DNA of 52,605 nucleotides, from the NCBI GenBank assembly GCA_016876035.1, contig VGOE01000005.1, positions 1 through 52,605 on the forward strand, written 5' to 3'. The notes under the pieces were generated by a model that worked only from the letters and a program-made list of their open reading frames with translations, was not told where the DNA came from and searched no databases. Of this stretch, positions 23,700-31,781 are shown piece after piece (the first letter of the stretch is position 1; every line of letters begins with the position of its first letter). A program made the translations under genes and the position numbers. The DNA comes from Chloroflexota bacterium. GTDB lineage: Bacteria; Chloroflexota; Dehalococcoidia; UBA2247; RBG-13-53-26.

Positions 23700-24551
23700 G
23701 TGAAATCGATAAGAATCGTCTCAATCGTTGTTTTGGTGTTGATGTTAGCCTCAGCTGGTGCCGGCGTGGGTTGTGGCGGCAAGGGGGGAGGCGGGGCAGG
23801 GGGAGGAACGGCAGCCCGTATGATGAGCATGATTCCTGAGGATGCCAGCCAGTTCATGTTCGTGGACATCAAAACACTACAAGGTGATGAAGACCTGGAG
23901 AGTCTCTACGAGGACATGTTCAGCGATATTGATGAAATGCTGGCAACCTTCGGCACACAGGTTGGCGATATACGTCGTATCGCCGGGAGTGGTGAGCAGT
24001 TGCTCCTTCTCGATGGTAGTTTCAAGCTAAGCGAGGTAAGGGATACGCTGGAGGACCAGGGTTTTGATAAGAGCGAATATAAAGGTGTAGAGGTGTGGGA
24101 AGACCCCAGTGGATATGCATGGGTGGCTGTGATGGGGAATCTCATTGTTGTTGGAAGCAAGGATGCTGTTGAAGATTGCATCGACGTAATCAAGGGAGGG
24201 GAAAGCTCATTGCGAGACAACCGGGATGCCAGAGAGGTGATGGATCGGCTGCCGAGTGGGATAGTTATGGGGTTGGGAATAGGTGAGGCCTTCAGCGAAA
24301 TAATAGACCAAGAGTATGAAGGCCTTAAGGTTGGAGGTATGTCGCTGGCCAAGAAAGACAAGAACACTCTGAGGGCGGCAGCGGTAATGAAGTTTGAGGA
24401 TAGCGACGCCGCTCAGAATGCTGCGGACAGAATTAAGGACGACTTAGAGGAAGAGAACTTCAAGAACATCAAGATTGACCGTGATAACGAGTTCGTGAAG
24501 GTAACGGCTGAGATAGCTATCGAGGATTTCCTTGCGCAGAATAATGACTAG
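23700..24551 (+). CDS. Predicted lipoprotein of unknown function
   Basis: A 283-residue protein. The signal peptide IVSIVVLVLMLASAGAGVG is followed by a lipobox-type Cys and a Gly-rich linker ([11 protein letters not shown]). The mature part is acidic alpha/beta (FMFVDIKTLQGDED, VAVMGNLIVVGSKDAVEDCI, LRAAAVMKFEDSDAAQNAADRI) and faintly resembles DUF3352-like surface lipoproteins. The GTG at 23700 has AAGGAGGT at good spacing and puts the signal peptide at the very N terminus, so the longer frame from 23613 is rejected. It has its own promoter and no clear operon partner. Confidence 0.8.
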   Translation: MKSIRIVSIVVLVLMLASAGAGVGCGGKGGGGAGGGTAARMMSMIPEDASQFMFVDIKTLQGDEDLESLYEDMFSDIDEMLATFGTQVGDIRRIAGSGEQLLLLDGSFKLSEVRDTLEDQGFDKSEYKGVEVWEDPSGYAWVAVMGNLIVVGSKDAVEDCIDVIKGGESSLRDNRDAREVMDRLPSGIVMGLGIGEAFSEIIDQEYEGLKVGGMSLAKKDKNTLRAAAVMKFEDSDAAQNAADRIKDDLEEENFKNIKIDRDNEFVKVTAEIAIEDFLAQNND

Positions 24552-24595
24552 TGCTTTCTTGCCGAAGTCGGCGAAGGGTCTCAGGTTACGAAGCA

Positions 24596-25017
24596 CTAAT
24601 CCCTGGCTGGTCTGGCATTGTCTTGAGTGAGTATCGTGTCCCGGATCTGGCACCCCCTTATGCCCTGCTGACTTCGCTGGCCCTCGCTGCTGGCTCCCCA
24701 CGGCACCGGGCTGGGATCGAAGAGGTTCAGAGCTAGCCAGCCCATATTCTCCAGCGAGGGGTCTTTCGCCATTTGGTAGGCGTCGTACCCTATGCTGGCG
24801 ACGGCTACTACCGCAAGGATGATGGCGAAGAAAAAGTGCCCGCTGGGGTCGGTGTACTTGAGCGGGTTGTTGAGGCAGTATGTGTACCTGTTAAGGTTCT
24901 GCGGATCGGAAGGATCAGGGACTATGCTGTCGGCACTGATGAACCTCCCGATCGAGGCGTCGTAGTACCTGGCATTATAAAAGTAAAGGCCGCTATCGTC
25001 AAGCCGCTGGCCGCTTG
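24596..25017 (-). pseudogene. Rhs-family core fragment (5' truncated)
   Basis: On the minus strand an open frame reads GQRLDDSGLYFYNARYYDAS, then IGRFISADSIVPDP, QNLNRYTYCLNNPLKY and TDPSGH, which is the end of the Rhs/YD-repeat core. A short hydrophobic C-terminal module follows (FFFAIILAVVAVASIGYDAY) up to a TAG at 24596-24598. The preceding thousands of bases of an Rhs gene are missing. Homology stops at a TTGGTGGGC..AGCCC dispersed repeat. No start codon or ribosome binding site exists. It is a relic of a contact-toxin or surface protein. Confidence 0.8.
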
Positions 25018-25040
25018 GTGGGCGAAGCCCGCCCTACTCT
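25018..25040 (+). repeat. TTGGTGGGC..AGCCC dispersed repeat at the Rhs break
   Basis: A short hairpin-forming motif (GGTGGGCGAAGCCCGCC) followed by CTACTCT. Related copies lie near 6651, 6737 and 51689. Confidence 0.55.
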
Positions 25041-25096
25041 ACTTGACACGGTAATGCCAACTTATCCACACAATTTAGCATACATCCGCTAAATGA

Positions 25097-25125
25097 TTGA
25101 CGGATTGGAAAAGGTTCGTTATGAT
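25097..25125 (+). promoter_or_regulatory. Promoter for the small membrane protein gene
   Basis: TTGACG (25097-25102), a 17-base spacer and TATGAT (25120-25125), about 30 bases before the ATG. A perfect DnaA-box sequence TTATCCACA (25062-25070) lies just upstream. Confidence 0.65.
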
Positions 25126-25157
25126 AAGGTCGAAAGACTCCTTGCCAGGAGGGTCAG

Positions 25158-25508
25158 ATGTTAATCGCGGCCATGGTATTGGGGCTTCTGGTAGGTGTGG
25201 GGGAATTCCTGGGCGGGCTAGGATATTTGGCAGCCATTGCTGCTGATTCGGGAGTCATTCATTGGTGGGCAGTGGCGCTTGTACCCATAGGTCTGGTCGC
25301 TACCCTTGGAGGTGTTTTAGCGTTGTCGAGGCCCGGCATGGCGGCGATTCTATTGCTGTCGTCCTGCGTTGCAAATGCTGTTGTCGGGCTGGTTTCAATA
25401 GGGCTCGATGAAATCGGAGGAAGTTTTCTTCTTTGGCCAGCCGTGTTTCTAGCCCTGGCAGGAGCGCTGGCTTTAGGCAAACAACTTAGAAGACCGCCTT
25501 CGGCGTAG
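25158..25508 (+). CDS. Small integral membrane protein, unknown
   Basis: A 116-residue hydrophobic protein with about four transmembrane segments (LIAAMVLGLLVGVGEFLGG, WWAVALVPIGLVATLGGVLAL, MAAILLLSSCVANAVVGL, LLWPAVFLALAGALALG). No family is recognised. The ATG follows CAGGAGGGTC, a good ribosome binding site, and a well-formed promoter is upstream, which together support a real gene. No operon partner is evident. Confidence 0.7.
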   Translation: MLIAAMVLGLLVGVGEFLGGLGYLAAIAADSGVIHWWAVALVPIGLVATLGGVLALSRPGMAAILLLSSCVANAVVGLVSIGLDEIGGSFLLWPAVFLALAGALALGKQLRRPPSA

Positions 25509-25820
25509 TGTTCGAGTCGTCTGAGGAATCCTGTCCTTGCAGGTGAGCACCTCTATCCTCCGGCTCCTGACCACCCTATTCTCCATCCCCCTGCAATGAG
25601 TGCGTAGCCAGTACTCATCTGTGGAACAGCCCACACCGCAGCGATTGCCATCAGTGGCCGCAGGGTGAATACAGTCATTCCCCTTGAAAGGACTAAGACC
25701 ACCCCCTCTTGAAAGAAAGCCAAGCCATCAGTGGAACTATGGTGGTTTCCGCCCTGTCCATTACCCCGCGCCGCTCCGTGCGATTGAGGTTATGACCCCA
25801 ATTGAAATATAATCTTGCCC
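25509..25820. other. Intergenic stretch, thiL promoter only
   Basis: About 310 bases without a recognisable gene or repeat. The only signal is the promoter at 25784-25813. Confidence 0.5.
25784..25813 (+). promoter_or_regulatory. thiL promoter, apparently giving a leaderless mRNA
   Basis: TTGAGG (25784-25789), an 18-base spacer and TATAAT (25808-25813). The ATG of thiL is at 25821, eight bases after the -10 box, so transcription should begin at or next to the start codon. Confidence 0.6.
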
Positions 25821-26828
25821 ATGAAGGTCTCGGAACTGGGGGAGTTCAAACTCATCGATTTGCTTTCGGAGATAGTCTCCCGTGGCGTGGCAGACCCGCG
25901 CATCCTGATAGGGCCTGGCGATGATGCCGCCGCCTGGCGGGTGGGCGATGCCACCTTACTGGCTACCACCGACACCATGGTCCAGGGGGTGCATTTCACG
26001 GCGGAGAGCCCCTGGAAGGAGGTGGGCTGGAAAGCGCTGGCCAGTAATCTGAGCGACATTGCAGCCATGGGGGGCGTCCCGCAGTATACCCTGGTGTCCC
26101 TCTGCCTCCCGGGAGACACGGAAGTCGATGACGTTGTCCAGCTTTGCCAGGGGATGATGGAGGTGGCAGACCGTTTCCAGGTGGCAGTGATCGGGGGCAA
26201 CATCAGCAGTGCTCCCGTGGCGGTAGTCACCCTGACAGTGATAGGCCAGGCCCAACCTGAGGGTATCCTTACTAGATCAGGGGCAGCGCCCGGCGACCTT
26301 GTAGCCGTCACCGGCTATCTGGGCTCCTCGGCGGCAGGCTTGAAGATGCTGACCGATCATCTGCAGTTCACGCCGCAGACCACGGCTTTTCTGAGGAAGG
26401 CCCACCTTCAGCCGTGGCCGAGGATTGCCGAAGGGCAGCTCCTGGCGCAGCAGGGGGTGCGGGCTGCCATAGACATCAGCGACGGCCTGATGGCCGACCT
26501 GGGTCACCTCTGTAAAGCCAGCCGGGTGGGGGCGGTGGTAAAGGCGGATGCTATTCCTATCCACCCGGAGGTGAGGGCAGCCTTCCCGCAAGAATGCCTG
26601 GGTTTCGCTCTGGCCGGAGGCGAGGACTATGAGCTTCTGTTCACCGCCAGCGACGAGGTTATCGGCCGGGTGAAAGCCGCGATGGAACGGTCAGAGCATG
26701 CCGCCGATTGCCCCGTAACGTTGATTGGTGAAATAACCCGCGCGGGTGGTGTATCCGTGGTTGATAAGGAGGGCGAGCCTCTAGTGGCAGGCGGGAAAGG
26801 CTGGGATCATTTCAAGAAAGGGGGCTGA
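25821..26828 (+). CDS. thiL: Thiamine-monophosphate kinase
   Basis: A 335-residue PurM-like kinase. The N terminus has ELGEFKLIDLL and GPGDDAAAW (Mg/ATP site), then TTDTMVQGVHF, SDIAAMGG and the C-terminal DISDGLMADLGH and GGEDYELLF. It phosphorylates thiamine monophosphate to thiamine pyrophosphate. The ATG at 25821 fits the family opening; the TTG two codons upstream is unlikely because the -10 box ends at 25813. Downstream ndk starts four bases later, so the two are co-transcribed. Confidence 0.95.
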   Translation: MKVSELGEFKLIDLLSEIVSRGVADPRILIGPGDDAAAWRVGDATLLATTDTMVQGVHFTAESPWKEVGWKALASNLSDIAAMGGVPQYTLVSLCLPGDTEVDDVVQLCQGMMEVADRFQVAVIGGNISSAPVAVVTLTVIGQAQPEGILTRSGAAPGDLVAVTGYLGSSAAGLKMLTDHLQFTPQTTAFLRKAHLQPWPRIAEGQLLAQQGVRAAIDISDGLMADLGHLCKASRVGAVVKADAIPIHPEVRAAFPQECLGFALAGGEDYELLFTASDEVIGRVKAAMERSEHAADCPVTLIGEITRAGGVSVVDKEGEPLVAGGKGWDHFKKGG

Positions 26829-26831
26829 AAA

Positions 26832-27248
26832 GTGGAGAGAACCCTGGTATTTGTCAAACCCGATGGAGTACAGAGGCGGTTGGTGGGCGAGATAATCTCC
26901 CGCCTGGAAAGGAAGGGCCTGAAGATCGTGGCCCTGAAGATGCTTCGGATGGATAGAGCAATGGCGGAGCGCCACTATGGTATCCATCGGGACAAGCCCT
27001 TTTTCTCTTCACTGGTGGACTTTATCACTTCCGGCCCCATCGTCGCCGCAGTGGTGGAAGGGAGGCAAGCTGTGGACGTAGTCCGCCGCCTGATGGGTGA
27101 GACCGATCCTCTTAAAGCTGCTCCAGGGACAATAAGGGGGGACTTGGGGATGGAGGTCCAGGAAAACCTCATCCACGGCTCTGATTCGGAGGAAAACGCC
27201 CGAAAAGAAATAAGCCTCTTTTTCTCCGACAAGGAAATAATCGGCTAG
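26832..27248 (+). CDS. ndk: Nucleoside diphosphate kinase
   Basis: A 138-residue enzyme that opens [21 protein letters not shown] and contains the catalytic histidine in [17 protein letters not shown] stands where GD(Y/F)G.. is common. It transfers gamma-phosphates between nucleotides. The start is a GTG three bases after the thiL stop, and an alpha/beta hydrolase follows 20 bases downstream. Length is standard. Confidence 0.96.
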   Translation: MERTLVFVKPDGVQRRLVGEIISRLERKGLKIVALKMLRMDRAMAERHYGIHRDKPFFSSLVDFITSGPIVAAVVEGRQAVDVVRRLMGETDPLKAAPGTIRGDLGMEVQENLIHGSDSEENARKEISLFFSDKEIIG

Positions 27249-27268
27249 CAGCGTGGCTGAGTGATGCG

Positions 27269-28057
27269 ATGACTAATCAGTCGGACTACGCTGCCCTGGA
27301 CAGGCCGGAGCTGGTTCAATTCGTTTTCTATCCGCGGCAAGACTTCACCACCCCTCCCGCCGGCGCCACCGACCACCTCATCCCTGTGGGCAAGAACGCC
27401 TCCATTTCATGCCGCTTCTATGTTCATTCCTTCAATTCGCCTAACATCCTCTTCTTTCACGGCAATGGCGAAGTGGTCAGCGACTATGATTTCATCGCCC
27501 CGATGTACCACCGCATCGGCATGAACCTCTTCGTGGCTGACTACCGGGGCTACGGCGCCAGCAGTGGAAGGCCGAGTTTCAGCACCATGGTGGCTGACTC
27601 CCATCCCATCTTCGCTGCTTTCCAGGAAATGCTGTGCCGCGACGGCCACGGTGGCCCGCTCTTTGTCAAAGGTCGCTCTCTGGGGAGCGTTTCCGCCATC
27701 GAACTGGCCTCCTCTTATGGCGACAGGATAGCAGGCCTGATCATCGAAAGCGGGTTTGCCAGCACGATCAGGCTGATGACCCGCCTCGGCTATCCGCCGG
27801 ACTTACTGGGCATCAAGGACTCGGGCTTTCCCAACCGCACCAGGATACGCACCGTGAACTTGCCCACCCTGATCCTGCACGGTGAATACGACAGCCTCAT
27901 TCCGCTGGAGGAAGCCAGAGACCTGTACGATAATGTGGCTACAGAGCATAAGCACCTGGTGGTCATTCCCGGGGCGGACCACAACGACATCCTGATCCGC
28001 GATATGGCCCTTTACTTCGGCGCTGTGGAGGAATTTGTCCGCGCCCACGCCCGTTAG
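27269..28057 (+). CDS. Alpha/beta hydrolase
   Basis: A 262-residue serine hydrolase. The oxyanion segment is FFHGNGE, the nucleophile elbow is GRSLGS, and the probable acid and histidine are in LHGEYDSLI and GADHND. It resembles small cytosolic esterases or lysophospholipase-like proteins. The substrate is unknown. It is the last gene of the thiL-ndk run and converges on the M20 peptidase gene with only 11 bases between them. Confidence 0.88.
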   Translation: MTNQSDYAALDRPELVQFVFYPRQDFTTPPAGATDHLIPVGKNASISCRFYVHSFNSPNILFFHGNGEVVSDYDFIAPMYHRIGMNLFVADYRGYGASSGRPSFSTMVADSHPIFAAFQEMLCRDGHGGPLFVKGRSLGSVSAIELASSYGDRIAGLIIESGFASTIRLMTRLGYPPDLLGIKDSGFPNRTRIRTVNLPTLILHGEYDSLIPLEEARDLYDNVATEHKHLVVIPGADHNDILIRDMALYFGAVEEFVRAHAR

Positions 28058-28068
28058 CCTCCCAGTGG

Positions 28069-29175
28069 TTACAGGGACAGAGCCAGGTTGAGATAGAACC
28101 GAGCGGCCTGTACCACCTGGTCGAAAGAAACCGATTCCTCTGGAGTGTGGGCCGCCTCCAGGCGGCCAGGGCCCAGGATGATGGGGTCCACCCCCGCGCT
28201 CCAGAGCACGTTGCCATCCGAGTGGCTTCTGAAGTCCTGTGGCTCCCAGGGCAGCGAGGTTTTCTGATAGACCTCTTTCAGCTTTTCCACCAGGGGCCTC
28301 TCCGGCGAAATGCGGTAGCCGGAATAGGTTTCTTCGAATCTGACATAGGCATCAAGATGGGGGATACTCTGGCTGGCCGTCCCCACCAACTGCTCAATCT
28401 CCGCCCTCAGAAGGTCGATGCTGGCATCAGGCGGCAGGTGAAGGTCCAGCCAGGCTTCACACGTGTCAGGCACCACAAACCCGCCGGGGAAGCCCGAAAG
28501 TTCCCTGATATTGTACACCAGCCCGTAGGGCACAGAAGTGGTATACTCTGTGACCTTCAAAAGGAGCTTCAGCATCGTTTCGATGGCGTTTTGCCCCAGT
28601 TCCGGCATGGAAGAGTGGGCCCTTTTGCCACTGGTGCGCAGGAGGACCTCGAGATAGCCGTAATGCCCCAGACAGGGCGTCATGTTGGTCGGCTCGCCGA
28701 CCACAGCCCAGGGAAAACTGTATTCGCGGACGAGGGCTTTGGCCCCATCGCTGTCTTCCTCTTCGCCCACCACCAGGGCCAGGCCCACCGGTGGCAACGC
28801 ACCGCTCTTGCTGGCCAGCGTGGTGAAGGCCTCTATCATAGCAGCGCAACCGGCTTTCATATCCGCGGTACCCAGGCCGGAAGCCACGCCCTTCTCCTCC
28901 TGGAACTCGTAGTCCAAAATGTCGTGGGCCGTAGCGGTGTCCAGGTGTCCGACGAAGCACAGGCTCACCTCATCTGCCTTGTCGGGCAGCACCAGCAGGT
29001 TGAAGCGGTTCTCGTCAACCTCCTGCTTGATGGGAGCCAGGCCGTGCCTTTTGAGGTATTTCGCCGTGTATTTCAGGATCTCTTCTTCTTTTCCCGATGG
29101 GCTGTAGATGTCCACCAGGTCCTGAAGGAGATTCCTCAGTCTTTCGGGTTGCACATCCACGGGTTTGTCAGGCAT
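28069..29175 (-). CDS. M20-family metallopeptidase / deacylase (ArgE/DapE type)
   Basis: A 368-residue di-zinc amidohydrolase. Visible motifs are FVGHLDTA, GLGTADMKAGCAAM, VVGEEEDSDGA and GEPTN, with the catalytic and zinc ligands in the expected order. Relatives include acetylornithine deacetylase, succinyl-diaminopimelate desuccinylase and LysW-lysine hydrolase; the exact substrate cannot be chosen from sequence alone. It lies 30 bases downstream of a GNAT gene on the same strand. Confidence 0.88.
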   Translation of the reverse strand: MPDKPVDVQPERLRNLLQDLVDIYSPSGKEEEILKYTAKYLKRHGLAPIKQEVDENRFNLLVLPDKADEVSLCFVGHLDTATAHDILDYEFQEEKGVASGLGTADMKAGCAAMIEAFTTLASKSGALPPVGLALVVGEEEDSDGAKALVREYSFPWAVVGEPTNMTPCLGHYGYLEVLLRTSGKRAHSSMPELGQNAIETMLKLLLKVTEYTTSVPYGLVYNIRELSGFPGGFVVPDTCEAWLDLHLPPDASIDLLRAEIEQLVGTASQSIPHLDAYVRFEETYSGYRISPERPLVEKLKEVYQKTSLPWEPQDFRSHSDGNVLWSAGVDPIILGPGRLEAAHTPEESVSFDQVVQAARFYLNLALSL

Positions 29176-29205
29176 GGTCTCGACTGCCGTTCGTTGGCTT
29201 CTTTG

Positions 29206-29769
29206 TCATATCTGTGGCTTTGGCTGTTTATGGCTAGTGGAGGGCCGGTGCTTTTTCTTCGCTGCTTTCCTCGGCGGCAACCCCAAGGTCTTGGCCAGCC
29301 AGACGTGCTCACTGCGGGGAGAGAAGCCCAGCGCTTCAAAGAAGGCGATGGCCCTTGCATTGTTGCCTTCGGTATCGGCGATGATCATCCTCACCCCCTC
29401 CTCCTCCAGCCTGTCCTCCAGCCTGGCATAGAGACGGCGTGCCAGGTTGGTTCCCTGGAAAGCCTCATCCACCCCTATCCAGCCCACGTAGCCGTATTTT
29501 TTCCAGGCGGTGCCTTCTTTCTCGATGGTAGTACCCAGTATGAAGCCGACCACCCTTTCATCGAGCTCGGCCACCAAACAGTAATCCGGGTCAGAGGTGA
29601 AGTAGTCGGCCACCTCGTAGCCATCCCAGGTGCGGTACAGGATGGGGAAGTCTTCGCTGGTGAACAGTCTCTCCCCCAGGTGGTAGACAGCAGCGACATC
29701 GTCTATGTCCATCTGCCTGATATCTATCTCGTGCTTTTCTTTCTCTTCGGTATTGTTGTCTGGTGGCAT
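29206..29769 (-). CDS. GNAT-family N-acetyltransferase
   Basis: A 187-residue protein with an N-terminal acidic leader and the GNAT fold from about residue 15 (IDIRQMDIDDVAAVYHLGE). The acetyl-CoA loop region is WIGVDEAFQGTNLARRLY, followed by ARAIAFFEALGFSPRSE. It may acetylate a protein N terminus (RimI-like) or a small amine. A basic tail (RKAAKKKHRPSTSHKQPK) is unusual. It is co-oriented with the M20 gene and the hicBA module. Confidence 0.85.
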   Translation of the reverse strand: MPPDNNTEEKEKHEIDIRQMDIDDVAAVYHLGERLFTSEDFPILYRTWDGYEVADYFTSDPDYCLVAELDERVVGFILGTTIEKEGTAWKKYGYVGWIGVDEAFQGTNLARRLYARLEDRLEEEGVRMIIADTEGNNARAIAFFEALGFSPRSEHVWLAKTLGLPPRKAAKKKHRPSTSHKQPKPQI

Positions 29770-29796
29770 TATGCAGTCCTCTTTATGCTCAGAACT

Positions 29797-29952
29797 TCAT
29801 TTACGGAGAAGCCTCTGAAACTCCTCCGGCGTGATCTCGATGTCGTCGTAGTAAACCGCGTGGCTCCCTTTCTGGTGGTCAAAGACAAACCCTGGTTTAG
29901 TGGCTACACGAACCACATCCCTGGCCTTGACCGCCGGGAGCTTTGGACTCAA
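29797..29952 (-). pseudogene. hicA: hicA toxin with an internal in-frame deletion
   Basis: A 51-codon frame starts with TTG overlapping the hicB stop (CTTTGAGT). It reads SPKLPAVKARDVVRV, then GFVFDHQKGSHAVYYDD and immediately IEITPEEFQRLLRK. Intact HicA has about 25-30 more residues between the GSHxVY strand and the ITxEEF helix (the TVPxH...GTLxxIL part). Those are missing without a frameshift. The catalytic-type His of GSH is kept. The toxin is probably inactive, although a shortened working form cannot be excluded. Confidence 0.75.
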
Positions 29953-30173
29953 AGGGCAACCTCAACGGGCTTGATGAGGATATCTGCCCCGGGCGCCGCT
30001 TCACCATGCTTCTGGAGGCTCTCCAGATAGGCCTCTATTGCCTCGCGGACATTGGCCAGGGCCTCCTCCAGGGTATCTCCCTGGGTATGGCACCCTTTAA
30101 GAGCAGGGCAGAAGGCATGGTAACCACCGTCCTCCTCCCGCTCCAGAATTACCGTATAATGATGCCTTTGCAT
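29949..30173 (-). CDS. hicB: HicB-type antitoxin
   Basis: A 74-residue HicB domain protein: YTVILEREEDGGYHAFCPALKGCHTQGDT, then EEALANVREAIEAYLESL. HicB blocks the HicA mRNA-degrading toxin. No C-terminal DNA-binding domain is present, so self-regulation would need another protein. CAGGAGG lies before the ATG. The stop overlaps the start of the deleted hicA gene. Confidence 0.88.
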   Translation of the reverse strand: MQRHHYTVILEREEDGGYHAFCPALKGCHTQGDTLEEALANVREAIEAYLESLQKHGEAAPGADILIKPVEVAL

Positions 30174-30417
30174 ATCTGCCTCCTGCGGTCACCTCTTTTC
30201 ACTCGCGAGGCGACTCTCACCCTACTCCAGACCCAGTATAGTGGGTTACGGTGGTTGTTATCAAGAACTGTTGTCTACTCGGGTTGAAGAAAAGGAGAAT
30301 GCCTTTGTTTCATTTGCTGGGCAAGAAGCAATAATAGCTTCAGAAGCTCATACCTGGCTCTATGCCATCCCCGTTGCTCATCGTCGGCTGGCAGAGGTAA
30401 AGCCCACGTTGCTCCCG

Positions 30418-30891
30418 CTATGTCCTCTCCACCGAGGCAACCGCATGTACCGCTATCCCCTCCCCCTGTCCCAGAAACCCCAGGCCCTTGGATGTAGTGC
30501 TCTTCACGCTCACCTGATCCACACTGATTGCCAGGGTCTCAGCGATGGCCTGCCTCATCAGGGGGATGAAGGGAGACAGCAGTGGACGCTCGGCCACAAT
30601 AGTGGCATCGATATTGCTTATCTGCCAGCCCTGGGTGCGGAGAAGCGTGCCAGTGTGTCGGAGGAGGTTCACACTGGAAACATCCTTGTACTTTGGATCA
30701 GAGGAGGGAAAGTGGGCGCCAATGTCTCCTAAAGCGGCGGCACCCAGCAGAGCATCGATAATAGCATGGACCAGGACGTCCGCATCGCTGTAGCCATCCA
30801 GACCCTTGTCACAAGGTATCTCCACTCCTCCCAGCACCAGCCTCCTCCCCCGTATCAACGGGTGAACGTCATACCCGACGCCGACCCTCAT
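30418..30891 (-). CDS. ispF: 2-C-methyl-D-erythritol 2,4-cyclodiphosphate synthase
   Basis: A 157-residue IspF: RVGVGYDVHPL (metal ligands Asp and His), GYSDADVLVHAIIDALLGAAALGDIG, and the C-terminal KSTTSKGLGFLGQGEGI. It converts CDP-ME-2-phosphate to the cyclodiphosphate in the MEP isoprenoid pathway. It overlaps the end of ispD by four bases, a translational coupling seen in many bacteria. Confidence 0.96.
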   Translation of the reverse strand: MRVGVGYDVHPLIRGRRLVLGGVEIPCDKGLDGYSDADVLVHAIIDALLGAAALGDIGAHFPSSDPKYKDVSSVNLLRHTGTLLRTQGWQISNIDATIVAERPLLSPFIPLMRQAIAETLAISVDQVSVKSTTSKGLGFLGQGEGIAVHAVASVERT

Positions 30892-31565
30892 CCCCTCCTC
30901 CCCAAGATGATTTCCGCCAGAACCAGATCCTCCGAGGTAGTGATTTTGATATTGTCGTAGGAACCCATGTAGACCTTCACCTTGTATCCCAGGGCCTCCA
31001 CCAGGGCGGCGTCATCTGTCACCTCTCCACTTCTGGCGCCGTAGGCCTCAATTATTATATCAGAGCGGAATATCTGGGGGGTCTGAGCTACCCACAACTT
31101 CTCTCGATCGGGGGTGTTCTCAATGACTCCCTGGGCATCAACTATCTTCACCGTCTCCTTCACTGGCACAGCGGCAATAGCTGCCCCGGTGCGGCGAGCT
31201 TCTGCCAGCCCGCGCCCGATTAGATCGGCGGTGAGGCAGGGTCGCGCCCCATCGTGAATCACCACCCACTGACAGCCCTCCAGCCTTTTAAGCCCCTTGG
31301 ACACCGAATCCTGCCGCCGTCTCCCACCACGGCATACGTCTGTCACCTTAGAAAACCCGCGCTCTGCCACCAGCCTCTTTCCGCGCTCCAGGCCAGCTTC
31401 GTTCAACACAACGACTATCTGGTCAACTGCATCACACCCCTGGAAGACATTGAGCACGTGGGTCAGAACGGGCTTGCCAGCCACGACGGCAAATATCTTG
31501 TCCACCCCGCCTAGCCGCTGGCTGCTGCCAGCCGCCGCAATAACAACACCTACCTTGTCTCGCAT
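30888..31565 (-). CDS. ispD: 2-C-methyl-D-erythritol 4-phosphate cytidylyltransferase
   Basis: A 225-residue IspD with the nucleotide-binding opening VGVVIAAAGSSQRLGG, GGRRRQDSVSKGL and VVIHDGARPCL, VKETVKIV and TPQIFRSDII. It makes CDP-methylerythritol from MEP and CTP. Followed by ispF in an overlapping pair. The gene begins about 50 bases from the divergent tRNA-His. Confidence 0.96.
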   Translation of the reverse strand: MRDKVGVVIAAAGSSQRLGGVDKIFAVVAGKPVLTHVLNVFQGCDAVDQIVVVLNEAGLERGKRLVAERGFSKVTDVCRGGRRRQDSVSKGLKRLEGCQWVVIHDGARPCLTADLIGRGLAEARRTGAAIAAVPVKETVKIVDAQGVIENTPDREKLWVAQTPQIFRSDIIIEAYGARSGEVTDDAALVEALGYKVKVYMGSYDNIKITTSEDLVLAEIILGRRG

Positions 31566-31617
31566 AGCCTGCTTACCTTGATATTCGTCTCCCTCAGATG
31601 TTAGAATGGGCTCGTGT

Positions 31618-31695
31618 GGTGGGCGTAGCCGAGGGGTTTAAGGCGCCAGGTTGTGGCCCTGGAGATCGAGGGTTCGAATCCCTCCGTCCACCCCA
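31618..31695 (+). tRNA. tRNA-His (anticodon GTG)
   Basis: The acceptor GTGGGCG pairs with CGTCCAC, and the anticodon stem CCAGG/CCTGG encloses the loop TTGTGGC. The T arm is GAGGG-TTCGAAT-CCCTC. A G at -1 (31618) faces discriminator C73, the hallmark of tRNA-His. CCA is encoded (31693-31695). Confidence 0.95.
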
Positions 31696-31704
31696 GTCAC
31701 CTGA

Positions 31705-31781
31705 GCGCCTATAGCTCAGTGGAACAGAGCATCGGTCTTCGGAACCGAGGGTCGTGGGTTCGAATCCCTCTAGGCGCGCCA
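31705..31781 (+). tRNA. tRNA-Arg (anticodon TCG)
   Basis: The acceptor GCGCCTA pairs with TAGGCGC, and the anticodon stem TCGGT/ACCGA encloses CTTCGGA, giving anticodon TCG for codon CGA. The T arm contains GGTTCGAATCC. Discriminator G and an encoded CCA (31779-31781) end the gene. Confidence 0.93.

Noticed and set aside
25062-25070. Replication origin near the Rhs relic
   Set aside because: It is a single DnaA box without cluster, AT-rich element or iterons.
28147-30030. A 627-codon plus-strand frame
   Set aside because: It is the antisense shadow of the M20, GNAT and hicA genes, which have clear family motifs.
31705-31781. tRNA-Glu (TTC) reading of the second tRNA
   Set aside because: The seven-base loop CTTCGGA bounded by TCGGT/ACCGA places TCG, not TTC, at positions 34-36.
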